Shown in pieces: positions 24,432 through 32,515 of a stretch of 64,000 bases of DNA. Every line of letters begins with the position of its first letter. Position 1 is the stretch's first letter. Where the stretch lies: assembly GCA_022801595.1 (NCBI GenBank), contig JAAWSO010000002.1, positions 143,663-207,662 of the forward strand, in the 5' to 3' direction. The notes beneath the pieces are model-generated. The model did not search any database. It was not told where the DNA came from and saw nothing but the letters and a program-made list of their open reading frames with translations. Source of the stretch: Clostridiales bacterium. Its GTDB lineage: Bacteria > Bacillota > Clostridia > Oscillospirales > Acutalibacteraceae. A program made the position numbers and the translations under genes.

Positions 24432-26117
24432 ATGAAATTTTCTCAAATGGAATATCAACGGCCCGACATGGAACGGTTGGTGCAGGGGTATCAAGTTATC
24501 ACCGAGGAGTTTCCAAAGTGTTCATCATCCGAGGAACAAATGCAGTGTATTCTGCGTCATGAAAAGATGTTTGCAGAATACCAGACCATGAGTACCCTAG
24601 CTTTTATTCGCCACAGCATTGACACTACCGACGAGTTTTACGATAAAGAGCATGGCTTTTTCAACGAAAATTCCCCGGAGCTTCAGGAATATATTCAAGC
24701 CTTTAAAAAGGCAGTGGTACAGTCTCGATTCCGCCGTGAGCTGGAGGAGAAATTAGGAAAGCTGTTTTTCCGCAACATTGAGATTTCGCTCAAGACCTTT
24801 TCCCCGGAGATTATCGACTTGCTCAAGGAAGAAAACCAGTTGACCACAGAATATGAAAAGCTGCTGGCTTCCGCAAAAATTCCATTTGATGGCGAGGAGC
24901 TGAATTTATCCAGTATCATCAAATATCAGCAGTCAGAAGATCGGGAAATCCGCAAGCAAGCTTGGAAAAAGACCGCGGAATTCTTTTCTGCCAATCAGCA
25001 AAAACTGGATGAACTGTATGATAAGCTGGTGAAAAACCGGGATCAGCAAGCCAAGAAATTGGGCTATGACAATTTTATTCAGCTTGGTTACGACCGTTTG
25101 GGACGCAATTGTTATCAAGCGGATGAGGTGAAAATTTTCCGGGAGCAGATTGTTAAGGATTTGGTGCCAGTCACACAGAAAATCCGGGAAAACCAAAAGA
25201 AACGGGTTGGGCTGCCTCACATTGGATTTGTGGATGTCAACGCTTATTTCCCAGACGGCAATCCCAAACCTCAGGGTGGCGCTCAAGAACTGGTGCAGGC
25301 GGCGCAAAAAATGTACGATGAAATGAGCCCGGTGACCGGGGAGTTTTTCCGGTTTATGCGGGAAAATGAGCTGTTTGATCTGGAAAGCAAACATGGCAAG
25401 CAGGGAGGCGGCTATTGCACAGAACTGACCAGCTATCGTTCTCCTTTTATTTTTTCTAACTTCAATGGAACCTCCGGGGATGTGGATGTTTTGACCCATG
25501 AGGCCGGCCATGCGTTGGAAACGTATTTGCTGCGCGACGTGGAAATCCGGGAAAATGCGGAGTATACCATGGAAACTGCCGAGGTACATTCGATGTCTAT
25601 GGAACTGTTTGCCCGGCCTTGGTGCGAATTGTTTTTCGGCAAGGATACAGAAAAATTCCTGGTGTATCAGTTGGAATCGGCCTTAAATTTTATTCCTTAT
25701 GGCTGTATGGTGGATGAATTCCAGCACCTTGTTTATGAAAAGCCAGATTTATCCCCGGAGGAGCGGAAAGAAGTTTGGCTGAAGCTGGAGAACAAGTATC
25801 GGCCTTGGATGGATTTTGAAGGGTTGGAATTTTTCCAGGATGGAGGCGGCTATCAGCGTCAGCACCATATCTATTCTTTTCCGTTCTATTATATTGATTA
25901 CTGTTTGGCCCAAACGGTGGCCTTGGAATTCTGGTCCGCTTCCAATCAAGATTGGCAAGAAGCCTTTGACCGATATTTGGAATTCCTCAAACAGAGCGGC
26001 GACCATACTTTTGTCCAGGTGGTGGAGCAGGCTGGTTTGAAACTGCCGTTCCGGCCAAACTGCTTGGAGGCTTTGAGCCAAGAAATTCTAAAGTGGGTGG
26101 AAAAAGCGGCCCTCTAG
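24432..26117 (+). CDS. M3 family oligoendopeptidase (PepF-like)
   Basis: This is a cytoplasmic zinc metallopeptidase that trims oligopeptides. The zinc motif HEAGH lies in DVLTHEAGHALETYLL (about residues 356-371), with the downstream ligand in ETAEVHSMSMELF. The rest is the helical M3 fold; FYYIDYCLAQTVALEFW near the C-terminus is typical of the M3B (PepF) subgroup. It has 561 residues, close to the usual 560-600. AAGGAGG precedes the ATG. It appears to be a single-gene unit with its own promoter. Confidence 0.94.
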   Translation: MKFSQMEYQRPDMERLVQGYQVITEEFPKCSSSEEQMQCILRHEKMFAEYQTMSTLAFIRHSIDTTDEFYDKEHGFFNENSPELQEYIQAFKKAVVQSRFRRELEEKLGKLFFRNIEISLKTFSPEIIDLLKEENQLTTEYEKLLASAKIPFDGEELNLSSIIKYQQSEDREIRKQAWKKTAEFFSANQQKLDELYDKLVKNRDQQAKKLGYDNFIQLGYDRLGRNCYQADEVKIFREQIVKDLVPVTQKIRENQKKRVGLPHIGFVDVNAYFPDGNPKPQGGAQELVQAAQKMYDEMSPVTGEFFRFMRENELFDLESKHGKQGGGYCTELTSYRSPFIFSNFNGTSGDVDVLTHEAGHALETYLLRDVEIRENAEYTMETAEVHSMSMELFARPWCELFFGKDTEKFLVYQLESALNFIPYGCMVDEFQHLVYEKPDLSPEERKEVWLKLENKYRPWMDFEGLEFFQDGGGYQRQHHIYSFPFYYIDYCLAQTVALEFWSASNQDWQEAFDRYLEFLKQSGDHTFVQVVEQAGLKLPFRPNCLEALSQEILKWVEKAAL

Positions 26118-26375
26118 CCGGGCTGCGAGCTGTCTTTTTCGTTCGAGGTCAACGAGTTGACGTTTGGTTCGTGGGTACGTTGGTCTCTCGCTTGGCTGAC
26201 AGAGAAATTGCTTCCTGCTGCGGGCGCGCCAATTTTTTTTCTCACTCTAACACAAACGGATTTCTTCTGCCTTTTCCTCTCAAAGGCAGCGAGGCGTTGA
26301 GGGGGCAATCCCAGCTTTTCGACGTAACAATAGACTTTATCCTCCTATCCAACGACCAGGAGGGGAGGATTGAAT

Positions 26376-26444
26376 ATGAAACCGTGAGCAACCCGATCAA
26401 GGAGGGCATTTCTCATGGATCGGAAAAAACCAGCACGCAGATAA
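26376..26444 (+). other. Two mini-ORFs with strong ribosome-binding sites
   Basis: In the 410-base gap after pepF, GGAGGGGAGG precedes ATGAAACCGTGA (MKP), and AAGGAGGG precedes a nine-codon ORF, MDRKKPARR, that ends inside a terminator stem. Such spacing looks designed for ribosome binding. No downstream gene on this strand would be controlled, since the next gene is on the minus strand. They may be leader-type peptides, remains of a gene or chance. A GTCAAC-GA-GTTGAC palindrome lies at 26148-26161. Confidence 0.35.
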
Positions 26445-26468
26445 AAGCCTTCTGTGTGCTGGTCTTTT
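26429..26468 (+). terminator. Intrinsic terminator after the mini-ORFs
   Basis: ACCAGCACGCAGA pairs with TCTGTGTGCTGGT (one G-T pair) and is followed by CTTTTTG. It lies 312 bases past pepF and may end its transcript or a small RNA starting in the gap. Confidence 0.8.
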
Positions 26469-26527
26469 TGTATGTGGATCCAAATTTCCGGTATCGGCCG
26501 GATGAACAGCGGACGAATATGAGGAAA

Positions 26528-28111
26528 TTAAGGCTTACTATGGGAAGGGCAGGGGCGGTTTTTCTCCCTCTTTTTTGTCAGAAAAATGCTGCGCACCCAC
26601 TCCTGGTCATATTTTCGAAAGCTTCCCGAAATCCGCAGCAGCGCATAGTAAAAAATACCGGAAGCCAGGATTTCCACTACGCAGCGCAGCCAATCTGCGA
26701 TACCGTCAACAGGCAATATTTTCGCTAAAAAAGTAACCGTCAGAGTGGAAATTCCCCCGCATAAAGCAGGCTTGAGAATCCAATCCATAAACTTGATCTG
26801 GACTTCCGCTACTTTGATGAGGCGGTGGATGCTCAAGGTAGCGTTAAAGATCGTGCTGAAAAACAGGACGCAAAGATATCCTTTGCTGCCGGTGTATGGG
26901 ATGAGGAAAAAGATCAGCACCACCCGGATGGCGGAGTCGGAAAAGTTGTATTTTAAGGAATGGAGCTGTTGATCCAACCCTTTCAAAATGCCGTCCACCA
27001 CGCTGTCCAAATAGAATAATGGGACCAAAGGGGCAAGCAAGCGCAGCAGAGCGCCGGCTTGTTCTTTTTGGTAAAAGGCCATGCCCAGCTCATGGGAAAA
27101 GGCTAGGAAAACAGAGGTTACGAAAATGGAAAACAGCAAAGTTAATTGAAAGGAACGGCTGGTTGCCCGGTTGATAAAACGTTTGTGCCCGCAGGCATTG
27201 GCTTCCGACATTTCCGGGATCAGCAGGGAGGAAAAGGCGATCAAAAAGGAGGAAGGAAAATATAAAATCGGCATCACCATACCGTGGATCATGCCGTATT
27301 CACTCAGAGAATTTTGGGAGGAAGCGCCGTATTTTCGAAAGCCTATAGGGATTAAAATGTTTTCCAGTGCGCTCAGCCCACTGCGAAGGGTGGAACTGAA
27401 GGTAATCGGCAAAGCAATGTGGCAGATCTTGTGGAGAATCCCGGTGCTTTTTTGGGGCCGTTGGCCGTTTTGGATCCGTTTTACATGGAACCAATACATT
27501 ATATAGATAAAAAGGAAAGAGGCTACCTCTCCCACTGTAGAACCGATCATAATGGCACGGCATCCATGCTCCAGACCGGACGGCGCGAAAAAGCTGAAAA
27601 TTACCACGGTCACGCCGATGGTCACCACTTGCTCCAAAACCTCTCCCACAGCGGATTTTACCACACCGCGCACCGCGAGAAAATATCCTTTTAAACAGGA
27701 ACAGAGCGCCATAAACGGGAGCCCAAAGGCTAAGATCTTAAGGGAGGAAATTATCCGTCCGTCACCGAGGATGGAATGGCCAATCCAGTCTGCGGAGAAA
27801 TACATAGCGGTCATGGCGGCCAGGCTAAGGCAGGCGCTGAACAGTAGGCATTTCCGCACGCCGCTGCGGACTGTTTGGGGCTGATGATCGGCAATGGCTT
27901 CGGAAACCAGTCGGGTGACCGCCAAACTGATTCCTGATGTGGACAGGGTAATGGCCAGGACAAACACGGAAAAAACCAACTGATACAGGCCCATTCCCTC
28001 CGCGCCGATTTTGGAGGTGAGATATACCCGGTAGCTGATGTTCATGGTGCGGAGTAAGAGGGAGGAGGCTGTGAGCAGGACAGCGTTCAAAAAGAAAACA
28101 CGTTTTTTCAT
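26528..28111 (-). CDS. SpoVB/MurJ-like polysaccharide flippase
   Basis: The 527-residue membrane protein has about 14 hydrophobic helices and the start of the MOP-superfamily flippases (NAVLLTASSLLLRTMNISYRVYLTSKIG, GLYQLVFSVFVLA). The pattern fits the stage V sporulation protein B / polysaccharide biosynthesis family, members of which flip lipid-linked wall or cortex precursors. ATG 28111 follows GAGGTCACC. It stands alone on the minus strand between pepF and prmA. Whether it acts in sporulation or in vegetative wall or capsule synthesis is not shown by its surroundings. Confidence 0.87.
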   Translation of the reverse strand: MKKRVFFLNAVLLTASSLLLRTMNISYRVYLTSKIGAEGMGLYQLVFSVFVLAITLSTSGISLAVTRLVSEAIADHQPQTVRSGVRKCLLFSACLSLAAMTAMYFSADWIGHSILGDGRIISSLKILAFGLPFMALCSCLKGYFLAVRGVVKSAVGEVLEQVVTIGVTVVIFSFFAPSGLEHGCRAIMIGSTVGEVASFLFIYIMYWFHVKRIQNGQRPQKSTGILHKICHIALPITFSSTLRSGLSALENILIPIGFRKYGASSQNSLSEYGMIHGMVMPILYFPSSFLIAFSSLLIPEMSEANACGHKRFINRATSRSFQLTLLFSIFVTSVFLAFSHELGMAFYQKEQAGALLRLLAPLVPLFYLDSVVDGILKGLDQQLHSLKYNFSDSAIRVVLIFFLIPYTGSKGYLCVLFFSTIFNATLSIHRLIKVAEVQIKFMDWILKPALCGGISTLTVTFLAKILPVDGIADWLRCVVEILASGIFYYALLRISGSFRKYDQEWVRSIFLTKKREKNRPCPSHSKP

Positions 28112-28231
28112 AACATCGGTGACCTCATCTGTGATTTTTCAAAAGAAATTTTTGATTTCCTTCTATCATGGTATGTCTGCGATTGGGCAGAAATGAGACG
28201 ATTTCAAAAAACGCTCAAGCTCATTTTTTAT

Positions 28232-28260
28232 TTGCAGAAAGGGACGTTGTATGGTATGAT
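28232..28260 (+). promoter_or_regulatory. Promoter of prmA-dcd
   Basis: TTGCAG and TATGAT are 17 bases apart, with TGG before the -10 (extended). It ends 68 bases before prmA. Confidence 0.75.
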
Positions 28261-28328
28261 AACAACAAAAAAGTGATTTTATTTCCATAAAAATAGAGCT
28301 TGCAAGGATAAATGAGGAGGAATCTGGC

Positions 28329-29294
28329 ATGGATTGGACAGAAGTGGCGATTACGGTAGACGCCAAGGATGTGGACAAGGCTGGGGACATCGCCCAGATG
28401 GTAGTGCCGTATGGGATTTATATTGAAGATTATTCCAACTTGGAGCAGGAAGCATGGGAAATTGCCCACATTGATTTGATTGACGAGGAACTGCTCAAAA
28501 AAGACCGGACCAAGGGGATTATCCATGTCTATATCAGTCCCGAGGAAAGCCCAGCAGAAGCCATTGCATTCCTCAGCGAACGGTATACGGCGGAACAAAT
28601 TCCCCACACCATTACCACTGCCGACTGTGTGATGGAGGACTGGATCAATAATTGGAAAAAATATTTTAAGCCAATTGAGGTGGGACACAGTATTCTCATC
28701 CGCCCAACCTGGGAGGAGGATTACGACGCAAAAGGCCGACGGGTACTGCATTTGGAGCCCGGCTTGGCGTTTGGCACTGGAACCCATGAGACTACCCGTC
28801 TCTGTATTGAGCTGATTGAGGATTACCTTCGCCCCCAAATGGACATTTTGGATGTGGGCTGTGGCAGCGGGATTTTGTCTGTGGCGGCTCTTTTAATGGG
28901 GGGACAAAGCGCCGTTGGGGTGGATATTGACGAGCTGGCTGTGAAAACCGCTGTGGAAAATGCCAAGATCAACCAGGTGGACAGCCGTTTCACGGCCATT
29001 GCGGGCAATCTGACGGAAAAAGTACAGGGCAAATTCCACATGATTGTGGCTAATATTGTGGCGGACATCATCATCGAACTGACCCAGGATATTGAGCAGT
29101 TTATGTATGACGATACGGTGTACATCATGAGCGGGATCATCGACACCCGGGAACAGGACGTGCTTCAGGCTTTAGAGAAAGACTTTGAGATCATCGACCG
29201 CCGTTGGGAAAAGGGCTGGGTCGCTTTGGCTGCCCAGAAAAAACGCCGGCAGGTTGGAGACATTGATTGGTCCAGCTTTAAAATTTTTGGATAA
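28329..29294 (+). CDS. prmA: Ribosomal protein L11 methyltransferase
   Basis: PrmA methylates ribosomal protein L11 using S-adenosylmethionine. The N-terminal substrate-recognition domain begins with WTEVAITVDAKD; the methyltransferase domain has PGLAFGTGTHETTRLC, LDVGCGSGILSVAALLMG and NIVADIIIEL, the family signatures. The length of 321 residues is usual. AGGAGG precedes the ATG. dcd follows after 14 bases. Confidence 0.95.
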   Translation: MDWTEVAITVDAKDVDKAGDIAQMVVPYGIYIEDYSNLEQEAWEIAHIDLIDEELLKKDRTKGIIHVYISPEESPAEAIAFLSERYTAEQIPHTITTADCVMEDWINNWKKYFKPIEVGHSILIRPTWEEDYDAKGRRVLHLEPGLAFGTGTHETTRLCIELIEDYLRPQMDILDVGCGSGILSVAALLMGGQSAVGVDIDELAVKTAVENAKINQVDSRFTAIAGNLTEKVQGKFHMIVANIVADIIIELTQDIEQFMYDDTVYIMSGIIDTREQDVLQALEKDFEIIDRRWEKGWVALAAQKKRRQVGDIDWSSFKIFG

Positions 29295-29308
29295 GGGGGA
29301 GAGCCAGC

Positions 29309-29836
29309 GTGATATTATCAGGACGAGAAATTGCACAGCAGGTGGAGCAAGGGAACATTACGATTCAGCCGTTTGACCGGAAGAAAGTGAATCCCAATAG
29401 CTATAATCTATCCCTGCACAATGAGTTGTTGGTATATGAAAATGAGGTGTTGGACATGAAAAAGCCCAACCCCACTCAATTGCTGACCATTCCAAAAGAG
29501 GGCCTTTTGTTGGAACCAGGCAAGCTGTATCTAGGCCGCACCAAGGAGTTTACCACCACCAGCAAGTTTGTGCCTATGCTGGAAGGCCGTTCTTCCACTG
29601 GGCGGCTTGGGCTTTGCATCCATGTGACCGCTGGTTTTGGAGACATTGGTTTCGCCGGATACTGGACTTTGGAAATCCATTGCATTCATCCTTTAATCAT
29701 TTATCCTGATATTGACGTATGCCAGATTTATTACCATACCATCCAGGGGGATTTTGACCTGTACGACAGCGGCAAATATCAGAATAATACCGGAATCCAG
29801 CCCAGCCTCATGTACAAAGATTTCGAATCAGATTAA
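29309..29836 (+). CDS. dcd: dCTP deaminase
   Basis: The enzyme deaminates dCTP to dUTP for thymidylate synthesis; some family members also cleave to dUMP. The 175-residue protein has NSYNLSLHNELLVY near the N-terminus, EGRSSTGRLGLCIHVTAGFG (active site and trimer interface), GYWTLEI, and the tail region GKYQNNTG. The start is GTG 29309 with GGGGGAG upstream. It is cotranscribed with prmA. Confidence 0.95.
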   Translation: MILSGREIAQQVEQGNITIQPFDRKKVNPNSYNLSLHNELLVYENEVLDMKKPNPTQLLTIPKEGLLLEPGKLYLGRTKEFTTTSKFVPMLEGRSSTGRLGLCIHVTAGFGDIGFAGYWTLEIHCIHPLIIYPDIDVCQIYYHTIQGDFDLYDSGKYQNNTGIQPSLMYKDFESD

Positions 29837-30165
29837 GGTCGGCTCGGCTAATGAGCTGGCCATTCGCTTGCGTGTACCCTCATACCTCGTTTGGCAGAAT
29901 TTTTTTATGCTGCGGCGCTCCAGTTCGGTTATATGTTCCCGATGCTCTCAGAGAGCAAACGCAATAGTATCGTCGGCCTTGATAAAGGCGGCAGGGTAGA
30001 GGAATGGAGTCCTCTCGTTCACTTTGACGAGCGAGAACTAAAATATTCGCATCGTGCTTGTATGGAATCAAAATTCCCGATAGGTCTCGGAAGCAAGCGT
30101 AAAAGTTACTTCTCGGAAATTGATTTCGGCCTCGAAAGAGCAAAGTGATGAGGCAACCGAATTAA
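29837..30165. other. Unexplained hairpin-rich segment
   Basis: No gene can be supported in this stretch, although two ORFs of about 86 codons lie opposite each other. It contains several local hairpins: GCTCTC-A-GAGAGC (29944-29956), GCCTT-GATA-AAGGC (29976-29989) and AGAGGA-ATGGAG-TCCTCT (29998-30015). CGCTTGC near its start is inverted as GCAAGCG near its end. It could be a structured RNA, a dispersed intergenic repeat or the remains of a gene. Confidence 0.4.
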
Positions 30166-30188
30166 ATGGATGAAATAGACGAAAAAAT

Positions 30189-30221
30189 GCGCGGAGGAAA
30201 TTTCTCCGCGCTTTTCTTTTT
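30189..30221 (+). terminator. Terminator downstream of dcd
   Basis: GCGCGGAG pairs with CTCCGCGC around GAAATTT and is followed by TTTTCTTTTT. It probably ends transcripts from prmA-dcd or from the unexplained segment. Confidence 0.88.
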
Positions 30222-30249
30222 GGAATGCTGTGTGCAAACTTGTTTTAGG

Positions 30250-30642
30250 TTAAAGAAGCAGAAGCTCCGTGCCATAAGAATTATCGATGGCGCAGAGCCA
30301 ATCACCGTCTTTGTTTTTGCGAAATACATAGGTAGCCTTTCGTTCCGCTGGGTATGGGGAATCGGTCATCAGCGGGGTTTCCACCATCGTGTGGGCCAGC
30401 ACCAAAGCGGTGTCTCCCGCTTCCAAAATCACCATTTCTTTTTGACTGGGCCGCATTTCTCCGCGGTAATACTCCAAAATCCGATGAAATGCCGGTTCTA
30501 TCTGTTCTTTGCCCCGGGCGACTACGCCAGGCTTAACTACCAGAATTGCGTCATCGGCGTAAAAGTCCATCAGTTTTTTCAAGTCCTGCAGGGCAATGGC
30601 CTCGTCTGCCTGCTTGATCAATGTTTTGATTGGATGTCCCAT
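30250..30642 (-). CDS. SnoaL-like/DUF4440 (NTF2 fold) protein
   Basis: The 130-residue protein has the NTF2-like pattern of the SnoaL/DUF4440 group: an N-terminal helix pair (IKTLIKQADEAIALQDLKKLMDF is too long to be anything else), YADDAILVV, a central PGVVARGKEQIEPAFHRI, and C-terminal strands including RKATYVFRKNKDGDWLCAID. These proteins act as small isomerases, hydrolases or binding domains and no substrate can be named. The ATG lies one base after the pheA stop, so translation is coupled to pheA, which hints at a role near phenylalanine synthesis or simple co-expression. Confidence 0.78.
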   Translation of the reverse strand: MGHPIKTLIKQADEAIALQDLKKLMDFYADDAILVVKPGVVARGKEQIEPAFHRILEYYRGEMRPSQKEMVILEAGDTALVLAHTMVETPLMTDSPYPAERKATYVFRKNKDGDWLCAIDNSYGTELLLL

Positions 30643-30643
30643 T

Positions 30644-31816
30644 TTATACGCTCCTTTCGGTTAATTCCACATAGTTTCCAAGGAAAGAAAAGTTTGGCAT
30701 CTCACTGGAAAGTTCACAAATTAAATCCAGGGTTTTGGGATTGGATACGTTTCCGGTGAAGTCTAAGTAAAAATCATATTCAAACCGGTCTCCTTCGCTG
30801 ACGCTGTCACTGGAAATGGGGCGGGATTCGATTTTCGTCAAGTTCAGCCCGTTCATGGCGAACCGGACCAATACGCTGTACAGGGAGCCGGTGGTGTGGG
30901 GGAGGGAGAAACACAGGCTGATCTTATTAGCGTCCTCTGGGAGAAGCAAATCCCGGTGGATGGCGATGAATCGGGTGCGGTTCCGGTCGTTGTTCTGTAC
31001 GTTTTCGGCTAGGATTTTCAGGCCGTATTCCTCAGCGGCGATCCGGGAGCAGATGACCCCATAAGAGGGGTTCTGTTTTTCCCCAGCCATTTTGGCGGCA
31101 GTGGCGGTATTGGAATATTCTATGCTCTCCCAGTGATGCTTGGCGATCAGTTCTGAGCATTGGGCGAGAGCCTGGGGATGGGAATAGATGGTGCGAATGG
31201 TTTCTAAGCTGCCGTTTTGGGGAACCGCCAGGCAGTGGTTGATTTTCAAAGTAGTGGCTCCAACGATGCGGAAGCGGTACTTTAAAATCAGGTCATATAC
31301 CTCTGTCACAGAGCCAGCGGAGGAATTTTCAACAGGGACCAGTCCGAAAGCGGCATCGCCCCGTTCTACAGACTGGAACACCTCCTGAAAGCATTCGTAA
31401 AAGGCGATGTTCCGGCTGGGGAACAGCAGGCGGGCGGCTTCATGGGAATGGGAACCGTCTACGCCCGGACAGGCAATGGTCTGGCCCAGGGAGCTTTCGT
31501 CTAGGGTGGGGCGGCGTTCCAGAGCTTGTTCTACCTCCTTGCGGGTTTCACTGCCGCTGAGCATCATTTTGTGCTGGCGGGCACGGCTGAGGGCCATCAT
31601 GGTGGTATAGAGCATTTTCGCTTCACAGTCGTATTCCTCGGCGCGGGATGCGACTTTATTCAAAATCTGCTCTTCCCGTTCGGCGTTAAAAATCGGGAGA
31701 TTGGTTTCCATTTTGGTTTTGGCTACCACTTCGGCGCACTTCATCCGCTCCACAAACAACGGGAGAAGCTGGGCGTCAATTTCATCAATTTTTTGTCGGA
31801 TTTTGTTGAGAGACAT
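30644..31816 (-). CDS. pheA: Chorismate mutase / prephenate dehydratase
   Basis: This bifunctional protein converts chorismate to prephenate and then to phenylpyruvate. The N-terminal AroQ-type mutase helix bundle (KIRQKIDEIDAQLLPLFVER) spans residues 1-90. The dehydratase domain follows (about 110-290) with ACPGVDGSHSHEAA, FGLVPVENSSAGSV and the catalytic NDRNRTRFIAI. A C-terminal ACT domain (about 300-385) with LYSVLVRFAMNGLNLTKIESRP binds phenylalanine. It has 390 residues. It is separate from the aro-tyrA cluster at the start of the window. Confidence 0.96.
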   Translation of the reverse strand: MSLNKIRQKIDEIDAQLLPLFVERMKCAEVVAKTKMETNLPIFNAEREEQILNKVASRAEEYDCEAKMLYTTMMALSRARQHKMMLSGSETRKEVEQALERRPTLDESSLGQTIACPGVDGSHSHEAARLLFPSRNIAFYECFQEVFQSVERGDAAFGLVPVENSSAGSVTEVYDLILKYRFRIVGATTLKINHCLAVPQNGSLETIRTIYSHPQALAQCSELIAKHHWESIEYSNTATAAKMAGEKQNPSYGVICSRIAAEEYGLKILAENVQNNDRNRTRFIAIHRDLLLPEDANKISLCFSLPHTTGSLYSVLVRFAMNGLNLTKIESRPISSDSVSEGDRFEYDFYLDFTGNVSNPKTLDLICELSSEMPNFSFLGNYVELTERSV

Positions 31817-31900
31817 GATGCTTCCTACCTTTTCTGTGATTATTTTGGAAATTCTTTTTGCAGATTTTTGAAAAGAATTTAAAAAAACTTAAAAATAATA

Positions 31901-31929
31901 TTGACAAATACCTCGTTTGCTAATAAGAT
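31901..31929 (+). promoter_or_regulatory. Promoter of acpP
   Basis: TTGACA and TAAGAT are separated by 17 bases. A palindrome, ATGGAA-CA-TTCCAT (31950-31963), sits about 20 bases downstream. Confidence 0.7.
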
Positions 31930-31989
31930 ATGGCTAGGGAAATCAAGGCATGGAACATTCCATCTGATTTCAACTGTGGAAAATTGTAA

Positions 31990-32021
31990 CACATTTGGCG
32001 TTCGTTTGTCCACATTTGGCG
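31990..32021. repeat. Direct repeat CACATTTGGCG upstream of acpP
   Basis: The eleven-base sequence occurs at 31990-32000 and 32011-32021, a spacing of 21 bases or two helical turns. It may be a regulator-binding site in the acpP leader. Confidence 0.5.
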
Positions 32022-32068
32022 ATTAGCTTGGTTATTTTTATTTCACAAAATTTTAGGAGGATTTCGCA

Positions 32069-32296
32069 ATGGTATTCGAAAAGGTAAAGGCTATTCTGAG
32101 CGAGCAGTTTGACGTTGAGGAGGATTCCATCACCATGGAAACCATCGTGGCGGAAGATTTGGGCGCCGATTCGTTGGACGTGGTTGATTTGCTCATGTCC
32201 ATCGAGGATGAGTTTGAGATTGAAATTCCAGATGGGGAAATCGAGAACATCAAAACTGTTGGTGACTTGGTGAAGTACATCGAGGCAAATTCCTAA
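32069..32296 (+). CDS. acpP: Acyl carrier protein
   Basis: This is the 75-residue acidic carrier of fatty acid synthesis. The phosphopantetheine serine is in [18 protein letters not shown]. Helix I ([18 protein letters not shown]) and the final helix [12 protein letters not shown] are standard. AGGAGG lies nine bases before the ATG. It stands alone, divergent from pheA, and is not next to fab genes, so a dedicated control region is likely. Confidence 0.95.
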   Translation: MVFEKVKAILSEQFDVEEDSITMETIVAEDLGADSLDVVDLLMSIEDEFEIEIPDGEIENIKTVGDLVKYIEANS

Positions 32297-32515
32297 TTTT
32301 GAAAAACAAAAGGTTCTCTTATGGAATCTGCGTAGTTCGTTGTGCGGAAGCTTCTGCATGACGAATTTTTTTTCTCGGTTTCGCTGAATTTGCGGTTTTT
32401 AGTTGAAATGTTGTCCATCCCGCTTTATAATAAGAATGGAACAAAAAACATCGAAACTGAAATCCGTTCAGATTCCAAATATAGATCCATTATTTTGAGA
32501 AGGAGAATCGGCAAG

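Noticed and set aside
26093-26728. 211-codon ORF after pepF
   Set aside because: It begins inside pepF, crosses a terminator and ends antisense to the flippase gene.
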